Positions 53,252-61,074 of a DNA stretch of 64,000 nt are shown piece by piece (within the stretch, counting starts at the first letter, position 1; each line of letters begins with the position of its first letter). The notes beneath the pieces were generated by a model. That model was not told where the DNA came from. It made no database searches and saw only the letters and a list, made by a program, of their open reading frames with translations. Source of the DNA: an uncultured Victivallis sp. (lineage in GTDB: Bacteria; Verrucomicrobiota; Lentisphaeria; Victivallales; Victivallaceae); assembly GCA_944389935.1 (NCBI GenBank), contig CALXOE010000004.1, positions 62,001-126,000 on the forward strand. Reading direction: 5' to 3'. The position numbers and the translations under genes are program-made.

Positions 53252-54519
53252 TGCTCGTCCGCGATCTCTTCAAGCTCTCGCTGCACAATCTGCTTCTGCA
53301 CAAGGTGCGGTCGATTCTGACGTCGCTCGGGGTAATCTTCGGCGTCGGCAGCGTCATCGCGATGCTCGCGATTTCCGAGGGGGCAAAACGGTCGGCACTG
53401 GCTCAGATCGAGGCGATGGGCGTCGACAAGATCATTCTCTTCTCGAAGCGGCCTCCGATCGACGGGCGCAGCGAAAGTTCCGACAACGCCAGCGTCATGG
53501 AACGCTACGGGTTGAACAGCCGCGATGTGAACAACATCCTGAAAATGGACAACGTCGAACGCATCACGGGAGTTTTCGACACCCGGAAAAAGGTGCTGAA
53601 AGGGCTGGACCGCACCGACCTCAAGCTGGTCGGCTGCGATTATGAGTTTCTGGGGGATTCCCTCGCGCGGATCGAGAAAGGACGCTGGTTCACGCCGGCG
53701 GATTTCAAGAACGACGCCTACGTCTGCGTGATCGGCAAAAACGTGAAACGCAAACTCTTTTCGATCGGCAACACGGACATCGTCGGCAGCACGATCCGGG
53801 TCGAAGACATGGTGTTCCGGATCATCGGCATCATCAACAACGAGTACGGTACGCAGTATCCCGAGATCGGCGGCCAGAACGATATGATTCTGATCCCGAT
53901 GACGACCGCCCGCGCACTCTGCAAGGACTACACGTTCTACCGGGAAGGACGAAACTACAAGATCACCCGGATCGAATACGATCTCTTCCTCATCAAGGTG
54001 AACGACACCAGTTACATCGACAACACCTCCAAGCGGGTCGCCGGATACCTCGAAAAAACCCATTCCGAAACGAAAGACTGGGGCATGGTCGTCCCGCTCG
54101 AACTGCTCAAGCAGATGGAGCAGACACAGAACATCTTCACGATCGTGATGGGTTCAATCGCCGGCATTTCCCTCGTGGTCGGCGGCATCGGCATCATGAA
54201 CATCATGCTCGCAAGTGTCTACGAGCGGCGCAAGGAGATCGGAACGAGGCGCGCGCTCGGCGCGCAGAAATCGGACATCCTGCTGCAGTTCCTGATCGAA
54301 ACGGTCTTTCTGACCTCGATCGGCGGAGTTCTCGGGATTCTGCTCGGGGTCGGCATCGGCTCGACGATCACCTACTACACGCAAATGCCGACGATCTATT
54401 CGGCGTGGAGCATCATCCTCGCGCTGGCGATCTCAAGCATCACGGGCGTGATCTTCGGCACCTATCCCGCCTACAAGGCAGCGCAGCAAAATCCGATCAC
54501 GGTGCTGCGCGCGGAGTAA
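53248..54519 (+). CDS. MacB/FtsX-family ABC transporter permease
   Basis: A 423-residue permease with one N-terminal helix (about 15-45, LLLHKVRSILTSLGVIFGVG), a large periplasmic MacB core domain (about 45-280) and three C-terminal helices. Typical are GIMNIMLASVYERRKEIGTRRALG (about 313-336) and the final helix that ends GIIFGTYPAYKAAQQNPI. Such permeases act together with an adaptor and outer-membrane channel to push peptides or toxins out from the periplasm. GGAGG lies seven bases before the ATG at 53248 and the start overlaps the ATPase stop (ATGA). A hairpin follows the stop. Confidence 0.93.
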   Translation: MMLVRDLFKLSLHNLLLHKVRSILTSLGVIFGVGSVIAMLAISEGAKRSALAQIEAMGVDKIILFSKRPPIDGRSESSDNASVMERYGLNSRDVNNILKMDNVERITGVFDTRKKVLKGLDRTDLKLVGCDYEFLGDSLARIEKGRWFTPADFKNDAYVCVIGKNVKRKLFSIGNTDIVGSTIRVEDMVFRIIGIINNEYGTQYPEIGGQNDMILIPMTTARALCKDYTFYREGRNYKITRIEYDLFLIKVNDTSYIDNTSKRVAGYLEKTHSETKDWGMVVPLELLKQMEQTQNIFTIVMGSIAGISLVVGGIGIMNIMLASVYERRKEIGTRRALGAQKSDILLQFLIETVFLTSIGGVLGILLGVGIGSTITYYTQMPTIYSAWSIILALAISSITGVIFGTYPAYKAAQQNPITVLRAE

Positions 54520-54531
54520 GCACAAAACGAT

Positions 54532-54555
54532 GGGGCGGAGAAAAATCTCCGCCCC
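54532..54555. terminator. Hairpin terminator between convergent genes
   Basis: GGGGCGGAGA (54532-54541), loop AAAA and TCTCCGCCCC (54546-54555) form a perfect 10-bp stem 12 bases after the permease stop. T-runs are short, but position and strength fit a two-way terminator. Confidence 0.6.
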
Positions 54556-54591
54556 TCCTGAGCTTCAGCTTCCCGCCTCAACCGGCTCGTC

Positions 54592-55152
54592 TCAATGGTA
54601 AATCACCATGGCGGAGGCGTAATCGCACTCCGGCGCGAGCGAAGCGCCGTGCGGCAGTCTGGCGTCGAGGTAGATGGTGTCGCCTTTCTTCATGCGGCGG
54701 GTGTTCCCGGGGCTGCCGACCGCATAATCGATCTCCCCCTCGAGGACGACGAAGAACTCCTGGCTGTCGTGCTGAAGCAGCTCGCGTTTCCGGTCACACG
54801 GCCGATATTCGATGAAAAAAGGATTCATCGTGCGGTCGGTCTTTTCAAATGCGAGCGCGTGGTAGTGAATGCCGTATTCGAGTCCCTGATTCCGGTCGAT
54901 CAACTCGCCCTCATCAAGGCGGCCGAACACATACTCCGGGCTCGCATTCTCCCGCCGGAAGAGCTCGATCATCTCAACCCCGAGCGCCGCGGCGACCAGA
55001 TTGAGTGCACGCAGCGAAGCTCCGGTGCGAAAATTTTCGAGCCGGGAGATGTACCCTTTCGAGAGGCCGCTGCGGGCCGCGAGCTGATCGATGGTCAACT
55101 GCTGCTGCTGCCGCAGCTGGCGGATTTTCTGAGCGACATTCACGAGATCCAT
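54592..55152 (-). CDS. XRE-family regulator with C-terminal cupin domain
   Basis: A 186-residue regulator: helix-turn-helix at about 5-60 (RQLRQQQQLTIDQLAARSGL, SKGYISRLENFRTGAS), then a cupin barrel (about 100-186) with SQEFFVVLEGEIDYAVG and KGDTIYLDARLPHGAS. This architecture is common for repressors of amino acid, polyamine or sugar acid genes that sense a small molecule in the cupin. GGAGGAGG precedes the ATG at 55152. The nearest gene on the same strand is the sugar epimerase-like gene, 111 bases upstream; whether it binds the palindrome at 56212-56230 is open. Confidence 0.9.
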   Translation of the reverse strand: MDLVNVAQKIRQLRQQQQLTIDQLAARSGLSKGYISRLENFRTGASLRALNLVAAALGVEMIELFRRENASPEYVFGRLDEGELIDRNQGLEYGIHYHALAFEKTDRTMNPFFIEYRPCDRKRELLQHDSQEFFVVLEGEIDYAVGSPGNTRRMKKGDTIYLDARLPHGASLAPECDYASAMVIYH

Positions 55153-55263
55153 AAATTCCTCCTCCGGTTGTAAGACACGGCCGGCGGGTCGATTCATGCG
55201 TTCACCGCTGCAGAACCGATCCCGCGCGCCGGAAATCCGGATTCCGGGTTCCGTTTTCGGAAA

Positions 55264-56184
55264 TTATCCGGCGATGGAGTTCTTCGCTTCTTCAACGAGT
55301 TTCATGAAGCGGCGGCCGTATTCGACGTAGTTGTCAAACTTCTCCTGCGCGCGCTGATCCTCTCCGACGCTCTCGTGGAAGACGTTCTTCATGTGCGGCT
55401 CCATCGAAAAACCGCCGTCATAGCCGTTCCGCAGCAGATCCGTGACGATGCGCAGCACATCCCCCTGCCCCTCTCCGGCGAAAGTGAACTCCACCTTGTT
55501 GAAGCCGCTCGGGTTGGCCTCACCGAGGAAAATCGCATCCTTGATGTGCACGTAGCAGATGAACTCTTTCACATGACTGTAAAACTCCCACGAGCTCTGA
55601 ATCCGTTCCAGGGCATCACCCTCGCTGCGGTCGAAGTTCAGAACCGGATTGCCGGTGTCGAATACGAGCTTGAAGTTCGGAGACTGGATTTTATCGAGCA
55701 GCTTGAGCGTGTGCTTCCACGACATGCCGCCGTAGTTGTTGCAGTTTTCATGCAGATAAAGCACATCGGCATCCTCGCACATTTTGACGAGGTACGCGAC
55801 CTTGCGGAATACATTCTCCTCGACCTCGGGATCCCATGCGGGACGATCCCACTGCGCCTTGAAGCTCATGCCGCGGATCATCCTGCAGTTCAGCCGTTTC
55901 ATGCGCACGAGCGCGCGTTTAAGCTGTTCGATCGTTGCCTGGAAATCCTCCTCCTTGAGCGGACTCCATCCCCAGTTCGCCACTGCGCTGCCGAAACAGT
56001 TGACTCCGACTCCGGACTCTTCCAGAGCGGCGGCAACCTTGTCGAACTCCTCCTCCGACAGATCGTGAATATTCTTCCCGTCGATGTTCCGGGATTCGAT
56101 CCACTTCCAGCCGAGCTCTTTCGTCGCCTTGATCTGCCCGGCGATCCCGACCGCCGCCTCGTCCGCAAAACCGGTGTAGTACAT
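55264..56184 (-). CDS. Sugar phosphate isomerase/epimerase-like TIM barrel
   Basis: A 306-residue protein of the xylose isomerase-like TIM barrel family (PF01261), which includes hydroxypyruvate isomerase, tagatose epimerase and inosose dehydratase. Seen are the N-terminal MYYTGFADEAAVGIAGQI, GWKWIESRNIDGKNI (about 25-39), the metal-ligand Glu in DVLYLHENCNNYGGM, FKLVFDTGNPVL with an Asp ligand, VHIKDA with a His ligand, and GFSMEPH with the last Glu. Together these give a divalent metal centre. Its substrate cannot be named. It has its own promoter and an operator palindrome upstream. Confidence 0.85.
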   Translation of the reverse strand: MYYTGFADEAAVGIAGQIKATKELGWKWIESRNIDGKNIHDLSEEEFDKVAAALEESGVGVNCFGSAVANWGWSPLKEEDFQATIEQLKRALVRMKRLNCRMIRGMSFKAQWDRPAWDPEVEENVFRKVAYLVKMCEDADVLYLHENCNNYGGMSWKHTLKLLDKIQSPNFKLVFDTGNPVLNFDRSEGDALERIQSSWEFYSHVKEFICYVHIKDAIFLGEANPSGFNKVEFTFAGEGQGDVLRIVTDLLRNGYDGGFSMEPHMKNVFHESVGEDQRAQEKFDNYVEYGRRFMKLVEEAKNSIAG

Positions 56185-56211
56185 GTTCCGACCCTTTCTG
56201 GGTTTCCCCCT

Positions 56212-56230
56212 TTGTTAAGTATATTAACAA
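56212..56230. promoter_or_regulatory. 19-bp operator palindrome upstream of the epimerase gene
   Basis: TTGTTAAGTATATTAACAA has perfect 7-bp arms (TTGTTAA/TTAACAA) around a 5-base centre. It begins just downstream of the predicted -10 box, so a bound protein would cover the start of transcription, as repressors do. Confidence 0.6.
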
Positions 56231-56235
56231 TAATT

Positions 56236-56264
56236 AATGTAACGCTGCGCCGACCATTTATCAA
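56236..56264 (-). promoter_or_regulatory. Promoter for the epimerase-like gene
   Basis: On the minus strand TTGATA (56259-56264), 17 bases and TACATT (56236-56241), directly before the palindrome. Confidence 0.55.
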
Positions 56265-56328
56265 CAACGCGAAAGGCAAAATTCGGAATTATTTGCCCGA
56301 ACAGCGGGAAAGCGCAGCGAATTCCAAC

Positions 56329-56357
56329 TTGCTTTTCAGGAGAAAAGGCGTTACATT
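56329..56357 (+). promoter_or_regulatory. Candidate promoter for the amidohydrolase gene
   Basis: TTGCTT (56329-56334), 17 bases and TACATT (56352-56357), 25 bases before the ATG at 56383. The two boxes are only moderate matches, but the spacing is ideal. Confidence 0.4.
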
Positions 56358-56382
56358 ATCCTCCTACGGAAAGAGTGAGACC

Positions 56383-57279
56383 ATGAAGATCATCGACGCC
56401 CACATTCATTACGCCGGACATGAGGGATTCAATCAGACCGCCCGCGAATCCGGACAGATCAACACCGCCGCGGCCGTTGCGGAGAACTTCAGACGCAACG
56501 GAGTCGTCGCTGCGGTCGCGATGGGGACGGGACGCAGCGACGGGCGGCCCGACGGCCTCTGCGAACCGATGCGGCCGGATCTGGCCGGACCGGTCACGGA
56601 GGAGTCATGCGCCCTGCCCCGGAACATCGCCTACTGCGCGGGTGTCGACTCGGGGGCGATCACGCCGGAAAACACCGCGAAATCTCTGGAACTCTTTGAA
56701 AGATATCTGAAGACACCGCAATGCGTCGGTCTGAAATTCTATCCCGGCTATCATCACATCTACATGTCCGACAAACGGCATTTTCCGTTCTTCGAGCTTG
56801 CGGCGGCATACGGCGTCCCGGTGGTGATCCATACGGGCGACACGGCGGGGACCCGCGGTCATGTGAAATACTCCCATCCGCTGACGATCGACGAGATCGC
56901 GGTCGATTTTCCGCAGACGCATTTTGTGCTTGCCCATTACGGCAACCCGTGGATCGTCGATGCGACTGAAGTGGCCGCGAAGAATGAAAACGTCTCGATC
57001 GACCTCTCCGGACTCGCCGCCGGGAAAATCGAGAGCGAAACGTTTCTCGCACAATATCGCGGCTATCTCGAATACCTGAAGACCTGGATGGCTTATCTCG
57101 GCGACTGGAGCCGTTTTCTGTACGGTTCAGATTATCCGCTGGTCAACATCGACGAATACATCAAAGTGATCCGGGCGCTCATCCCGGAAGAGCATCAGGA
57201 AGCGGTATTTTACAGCAACGCGCTGCGCACATTCGGCAAACTCGCCCGGCTGCCGCAGCCCGGGGAGGAAGAAAAATGA
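56383..57279 (+). CDS. Amidohydrolase-family protein (amidohydrolase 2)
   Basis: A 298-residue metal-dependent hydrolase or decarboxylase of the TIM-barrel amidohydrolase superfamily (PF04909). The first strand holds IIDAHIHYAG with the two His ligands (H7, H9). GLKFYPGYHH follows, with VPVVIHTGDTAGT (His ligand) and FVLAHYGNPW. The final strand FLYGSDYPL holds the catalytic Asp. Members act on lactones, uracil-like rings or carboxylates. The ATG at 56383 is chosen over longer frames, which run through the divergent gene. It overlaps ispF by four bases, but no metabolic link is evident. Confidence 0.82.
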   Translation: MKIIDAHIHYAGHEGFNQTARESGQINTAAAVAENFRRNGVVAAVAMGTGRSDGRPDGLCEPMRPDLAGPVTEESCALPRNIAYCAGVDSGAITPENTAKSLELFERYLKTPQCVGLKFYPGYHHIYMSDKRHFPFFELAAAYGVPVVIHTGDTAGTRGHVKYSHPLTIDEIAVDFPQTHFVLAHYGNPWIVDATEVAAKNENVSIDLSGLAAGKIESETFLAQYRGYLEYLKTWMAYLGDWSRFLYGSDYPLVNIDEYIKVIRALIPEEHQEAVFYSNALRTFGKLARLPQPGEEEK

Positions 57280-57755
57280 TTCGGATCGGACAGGGATATG
57301 ATGTACACAAACTCGCCACCGGCCGCAAACTCATTCTCTGCGGCGTACCGGTGCCGCATCCGACCGGACTGCTCGGGCACAGTGACGCGGATGTGGCTGT
57401 CCACGCGCTTATGGATGCGATTCTCGGAGCGCTGGCTCTCGGCGACATCGGCCAGTGGTTTCCGGATTCCGACCCGGCCTGGAAAGATGCGGACAGCATG
57501 AAACTGCTCAGAGCGGTCATGGCCGATCCGCGCGTTTCGGAGTGGGAGATTGGAAATCTCGATCTGACCATCATCGCGCAGAAGCCGAAACTGCTGCCGT
57601 TCAATCTGGAAATGCGCACGAATCTCGCCCGGGCGCTCGATCTGCCTCTCGACCGCATTTCGGTCAAGGCGACCACCACGGAAAAACTCGGGTTCGAGGG
57701 ACGCGAGGAGGGAATCGCCGCCTCCTGCGTCGTACTGCTCGAAAAGCAGGCCTGA
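57276..57755 (+). CDS. ispF: 2-C-methyl-D-erythritol 2,4-cyclodiphosphate synthase
   Basis: IspF closes the ring of CDP-ME 2-phosphate to MEcPP in the MEP isoprenoid pathway. The 159-residue length is typical. Zinc ligands are in GYDVHKL (Asp9, His11) and in HSDADVAVHALMDA (His43). The DIGQWFPDSDPAW loop and TTEKLGFEGREEGIAA (about 134-149) with the substrate-binding residues are complete. The ATG overlaps the amidohydrolase stop (ATGA). Only this MEP gene occurs in the window. It is convergent with mraY at 27 bases. Confidence 0.95.
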   Translation: MIRIGQGYDVHKLATGRKLILCGVPVPHPTGLLGHSDADVAVHALMDAILGALALGDIGQWFPDSDPAWKDADSMKLLRAVMADPRVSEWEIGNLDLTIIAQKPKLLPFNLEMRTNLARALDLPLDRISVKATTTEKLGFEGREEGIAASCVVLLEKQA

Positions 57756-57781
57756 TCTCCTGCTTCCGCTCCTGTTTCAGC

Positions 57782-58876
57782 TCAGCGCAGCTTCAGAGTC
57801 GCGAGCGCGAGCAGCGCAAAGACACCAGACAGAATCCAGAACCGGACGACGATCTGGGTTTCGTTCCACCCCATCCGTTCAAACGTGTGGTGAATCGGCG
57901 TACACGGGAAGATCCGTTTTCCGGTCAGCTTGAAGTACGGGACCTGCAGCATGACTGAACCGGCCTCCATCACGAAGACTCCGCCGACCAGGATCAGCAG
58001 GACCTCCTGCCGCACCAGCACCGCGAGGAAACCGATCGCGCCGCCGAGAGCGAGACTGCCGGTATCTCCCATGAACATCGAAGCGGGGTGGCAGTTGTGC
58101 CAGAGGAATCCGATGCAGCCGCCGCATACCGCGGCCGCGAAGACCATGCCCTCGCCCGCACCGGGGATGAACGGAACTTTCAGATAGTTCGCAAAAACCG
58201 CATGGCCCATCAGGTACGCGAAAGCCGCGTAAGTGAGCGTGCAGAAAATCGTGCAGCCGGTCGCGAGACCGTCCTTGCCATCGGTGAGATTCACGGCATT
58301 CGAGGTGGCGACAATGGTCACGACCGCGACGAGAACCGTCCAGGGAGTGTACACCAGAACCGGCTCCTTGAAGAACGGAAGCATGAATTGACTCATGTAC
58401 GGCCCGACTTCCGGCATGCGGAAAAGCGCCCAGACGCCGACTCCGGCGATGATGATCTGGCACAGGAGTTTGTACCGGCCGGGGAGTCCGTTGCGGTCTT
58501 TGTAGACCACTTTCCGGTAATCGTCATAGAATCCGACAAGCGCAAAAGCCAGAGTCGAAACCACGAGCAGAATCGAAATCGGATTGCTCATCACATTCCA
58601 GAAACAGGCGGAAATGAGTACTCCGCCGATGAGCAGAATCCCGCCCATACAGGGGGTCCGGCTCTTCTCCTTGTCGATGAATTCAGCCGGGACGAGTCCC
58701 TCGAGCCGCTCGGCGGAGAGCACATTGAGCCGGCGCAGCCGGGACGCAGTGAATTTTCCGAGCAGAATCACGATGAGAAACGCGGTCATCGCCGCGCCGC
58801 CCGCGCGAAACGTGACATATTCAAACAGACGAAACGGAAGAAACTCGTTTCCGAGCAGCGAAAGCAGATACAGCAT
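57782..58876 (-). CDS. mraY: Phospho-N-acetylmuramoyl-pentapeptide-transferase
   Basis: MraY moves phospho-MurNAc-pentapeptide from UDP to undecaprenyl phosphate, giving lipid I at the inner membrane. The 364-residue protein has ten helices. Landmarks are EKSRTPCMGGILLIGGVL (about 70-87), the Asp-rich FYDDYRKVVYKDRNGL (about 116-131), NAVNLTDGKDGLATG (about 195-209), MFMGDTGSLALGGAIG (about 268-283) and the HHTFE motif near the end. The ATG at 58876 is chosen for its match to the family start (MLYLLSLL); an ATG at 58885 lies too near GGAG. It stands alone, away from mur genes, which is unusual. Confidence 0.95.
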   Translation of the reverse strand: MLYLLSLLGNEFLPFRLFEYVTFRAGGAAMTAFLIVILLGKFTASRLRRLNVLSAERLEGLVPAEFIDKEKSRTPCMGGILLIGGVLISACFWNVMSNPISILLVVSTLAFALVGFYDDYRKVVYKDRNGLPGRYKLLCQIIIAGVGVWALFRMPEVGPYMSQFMLPFFKEPVLVYTPWTVLVAVVTIVATSNAVNLTDGKDGLATGCTIFCTLTYAAFAYLMGHAVFANYLKVPFIPGAGEGMVFAAAVCGGCIGFLWHNCHPASMFMGDTGSLALGGAIGFLAVLVRQEVLLILVGGVFVMEAGSVMLQVPYFKLTGKRIFPCTPIHHTFERMGWNETQIVVRFWILSGVFALLALATLKLR

Positions 58877-59013
58877 GAGCGACATTCTCCGGGAAAAAGG
58901 GATTTGGTTTGCACGCACATACTATAAGCTCCATCCGGCCGTTTTCCAGTCGAAAATGGAACAAAAACGCAAGAAAAATCCCGGCGGACGAAAAATCCGG
59001 CGACCATCCTCCG

Positions 59014-60003
59014 TCAAAGCGGAGAATCCGTCTTCTCTCCGTCCGTTTCGGCCGATGGCGACGCCCCCCCGTTGCGGCGGGCGCGATTGAATTCAAAAGT
59101 GCGGCTGAACTTCTGACGCCGACGGTAGTCGCCCGGCGTCTCGCCGGTCAGCCGTTTGAATTCGGTCGCGAAATAGAGCTGGCTCGAATAACCGATCCGG
59201 GCGGCGATCTCCTTGATCGGATAGGAGGAGTTCTGCAGCAGGCTCTGCGCCGCCCGCAGCCGCTGTCCGATGACATATCCCCCGACCGGACTGTGCAGAT
59301 GTGCGACGAAAAGCCGGTGCAGCGAAGTGCGGCTGATTCCGAAAGTGCGGCACAGCTCTTCCAGCCGCAGCGGATGGCTCAGATTGCGGTTGATGTAATT
59401 CAGGATGGCCGGGAGAGGATCCGGCAGCGCATCGTGAAGCTGTTCCCCGAGACGCACGAGCAGTTCGTAAGCGAGAGCGGACCCGCGCAGATGATAGTCC
59501 GCATCGCGCTGTTCCAGCGCATCATGCGCGGCCTCGAACAGCCGGATGAACGGAGCGGGGTCGCGCAGCCGGACGCAGTCCGCCCGCAGCAGTCCGGTCT
59601 GTTCGAGCAGCGAGTAGAGCATGATTCCATCCAGACTGACGGTCTGTTTGAGTGCATAGTCCGACAGGATCGAGAATTCGGAATCCGCCTCCCGGTGAAC
59701 GAGAAAGAGCATGCCCGGCTCCAGAACATGCTCGCGGCCGTTCTGAACGAACCGGAACGTTCCCTCGCGGATCAGCTCCATGGCGAACGTGCTGGACCGC
59801 TTCCGGACCCGGTAACACCCTTTCACCCACTCATCGTATCCTGCGAACCGCAGAAACAGCGGCAGAGTGCGGGTATACTCCTCATTGAACTCATGGGAAA
59901 AGTGGTGCAGCGGATACTTTCCGACGTTTACGGCTCCGAGCCGGCTTACGCCATCATCTTCGGTGATCCGGTAACCGGGCTTTCTTTCCTTTCTTTCCAC
60001 CAT
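59014..60003 (-). CDS. AraC-family transcriptional regulator
   Basis: A 329-residue regulator with an N-terminal ligand domain (about 50-150; FVQNGREHVLEPGMLFLVHRE) and a C-terminal AraC domain (about 215-305; LRLEELCRTFGISRTSLHRL, IKEIAARIGYSSQLYFATEF, then KRLTGETPGDYRR). The ATG at 60003 has AGGG about five bases upstream and is chosen over a TTG at 60015. It is divergent from the pseudopilin-glycosidase genes and most likely controls them, as in many Lentisphaerota sugar loci. The 137-base gap to mraY holds a weak hairpin near the stop. Confidence 0.9.
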   Translation of the reverse strand: MVERKERKPGYRITEDDGVSRLGAVNVGKYPLHHFSHEFNEEYTRTLPLFLRFAGYDEWVKGCYRVRKRSSTFAMELIREGTFRFVQNGREHVLEPGMLFLVHREADSEFSILSDYALKQTVSLDGIMLYSLLEQTGLLRADCVRLRDPAPFIRLFEAAHDALEQRDADYHLRGSALAYELLVRLGEQLHDALPDPLPAILNYINRNLSHPLRLEELCRTFGISRTSLHRLFVAHLHSPVGGYVIGQRLRAAQSLLQNSSYPIKEIAARIGYSSQLYFATEFKRLTGETPGDYRRRQKFSRTFEFNRARRNGGASPSAETDGEKTDSPL

Positions 60004-60030
60004 CCATCCCTGCAATATTTTTAATAAAGT

Positions 60031-60043
60031 TGGAACAATTCCA
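60031..60043. promoter_or_regulatory. Short palindrome in the AraC / pseudopilin divergon
   Basis: TGGAACAATTCCA has 5-bp arms around CAA and lies between the AraC start and the divergent promoter. It may be an operator for the AraC protein or another regulator. Confidence 0.3.
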
Positions 60044-60066
60044 GATATATTTTTAAACGATCGCCC

Positions 60067-60095
60067 TTGCCATTTCCGAATATTTTCAGTATAAT
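60067..60095 (+). promoter_or_regulatory. Strong promoter of the pseudopilin-glycosidase operon
   Basis: TTGCCA (60067-60072), 17 bases and a perfect TATAAT (60090-60095), the best promoter match in the window. Start near 60102 gives a leader of about 123 bases before the ATG at 60225. Confidence 0.65.
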
Positions 60096-60126
60096 TTACT
60101 CGAGGAAACCGAAATTACAAGAAATC

Positions 60127-60163
60127 GGAAACAAAACGGTCTTCACCGCCGTCGGCAGTTTCC
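60127..60163 (+). promoter_or_regulatory. Possible structured leader hairpin
   Basis: GGAAAC (60127-60132) pairs with GTTTCC (60158-60163), with an inner ACGG/CCGT pairing (60136-60139, 60149-60152). The stem sits in the long leader of the pseudopilin gene. It has no U-run and does not match a riboswitch known to me; it could stabilise the message. Confidence 0.3.
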
Positions 60164-60224
60164 CATAAGATTCGACAGGTAATGGCAGGTTCAACCGCAA
60201 CCGTAAACAAAAAAGGGACGAAAC

Positions 60225-61073
60225 ATGATGAAGGATCAAAATCTGATTCCGCCGCATGCCCGCCACGGTTCTTCCGCTCACTTCGGGAAACCCGTCCGGG
60301 TACACTTCACACTGATCGAGCTCCTTGTTGTGATTGCCATTATCGTGATTCTCGCCGGGATGCTGCTGCCGGCGCTGAACAAAGCCAGAGACCAGGCGCG
60401 GAACACCAAGTGCATCTCCAATTTGAAACAGTTCGGCTCCAGCATGCAGCTTTACGCGAATGACAACGACACGTTTCTGCCGCCGTGGGCGCTCGATCAA
60501 CAGACTTATCCGCAATCCGCAACCGACTGGCTCGGACACTATAAATACAACGGCGCGCCGTTGAGCCGGTTTCGTCAGCAGTACATGAGCAAGCAGGGGC
60601 GCGACGTGTTCTTCTGCCCGGTCGGTCTCAGCCGCGGCTTGAAAACCGATGGCTACAACGCATTTCCCAATACCCAGTCCAATGGGAAACTCGAGCTCAA
60701 CTACGCCTATTTTGCGGGAAACTCCTTCGATAACAGCAAGAAGAAATTCGGGACCAGCCACTTTAACACCCGCAAAGGACCGATTGCGCTGAAATTCGTC
60801 AGACACGCCAGCCGCACGACGTTGATTGCGGACTTCAACCGCTTCATGGACAGCAGCGCTCAGACGATCGACATCGCCTCATGGAATCACACCGCATTCG
60901 CTCAGCCCGGTTCGTCGTTCGCCATCCCGGTTCCGGCCGACGTCCGCACGAATCTCACATTTGCGGACGGCCACGTCGGCAGCCTGATCGGGAAAACGGA
61001 AAATCAGAAGGCGATCTGTAATTTCGGCCGCATGTACGTGGCGATTCAAGACGACTACGAGGAGAGAAACTGA
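60225..61073 (+). CDS. Pseudopilin-like protein with C-terminal DGHV motif
   Basis: A 282-residue protein of the FTLIELL group. An extended leader (about 27 residues, with HARHGSSAHFGKPVRVH) precedes [20 protein letters not shown]; the -1 residue is His, not Gly, and Glu is at +5. The helix is followed by ALNKARDQARNTKCISNLKQ. The head ends with NLTFADGHV (about 253-261), the signature of the DUF1559/H-X9-DG group. Such proteins occur in large numbers in Lentisphaerota, often next to glycosidases; whether they form pili or bind sugars is unknown. GGGACG precedes the ATG. It is followed by the glycosidase after one base. Confidence 0.85.
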   Translation: MMKDQNLIPPHARHGSSAHFGKPVRVHFTLIELLVVIAIIVILAGMLLPALNKARDQARNTKCISNLKQFGSSMQLYANDNDTFLPPWALDQQTYPQSATDWLGHYKYNGAPLSRFRQQYMSKQGRDVFFCPVGLSRGLKTDGYNAFPNTQSNGKLELNYAYFAGNSFDNSKKKFGTSHFNTRKGPIALKFVRHASRTTLIADFNRFMDSSAQTIDIASWNHTAFAQPGSSFAIPVPADVRTNLTFADGHVGSLIGKTENQKAICNFGRMYVAIQDDYEERN

Positions 61074-61074
61074 G

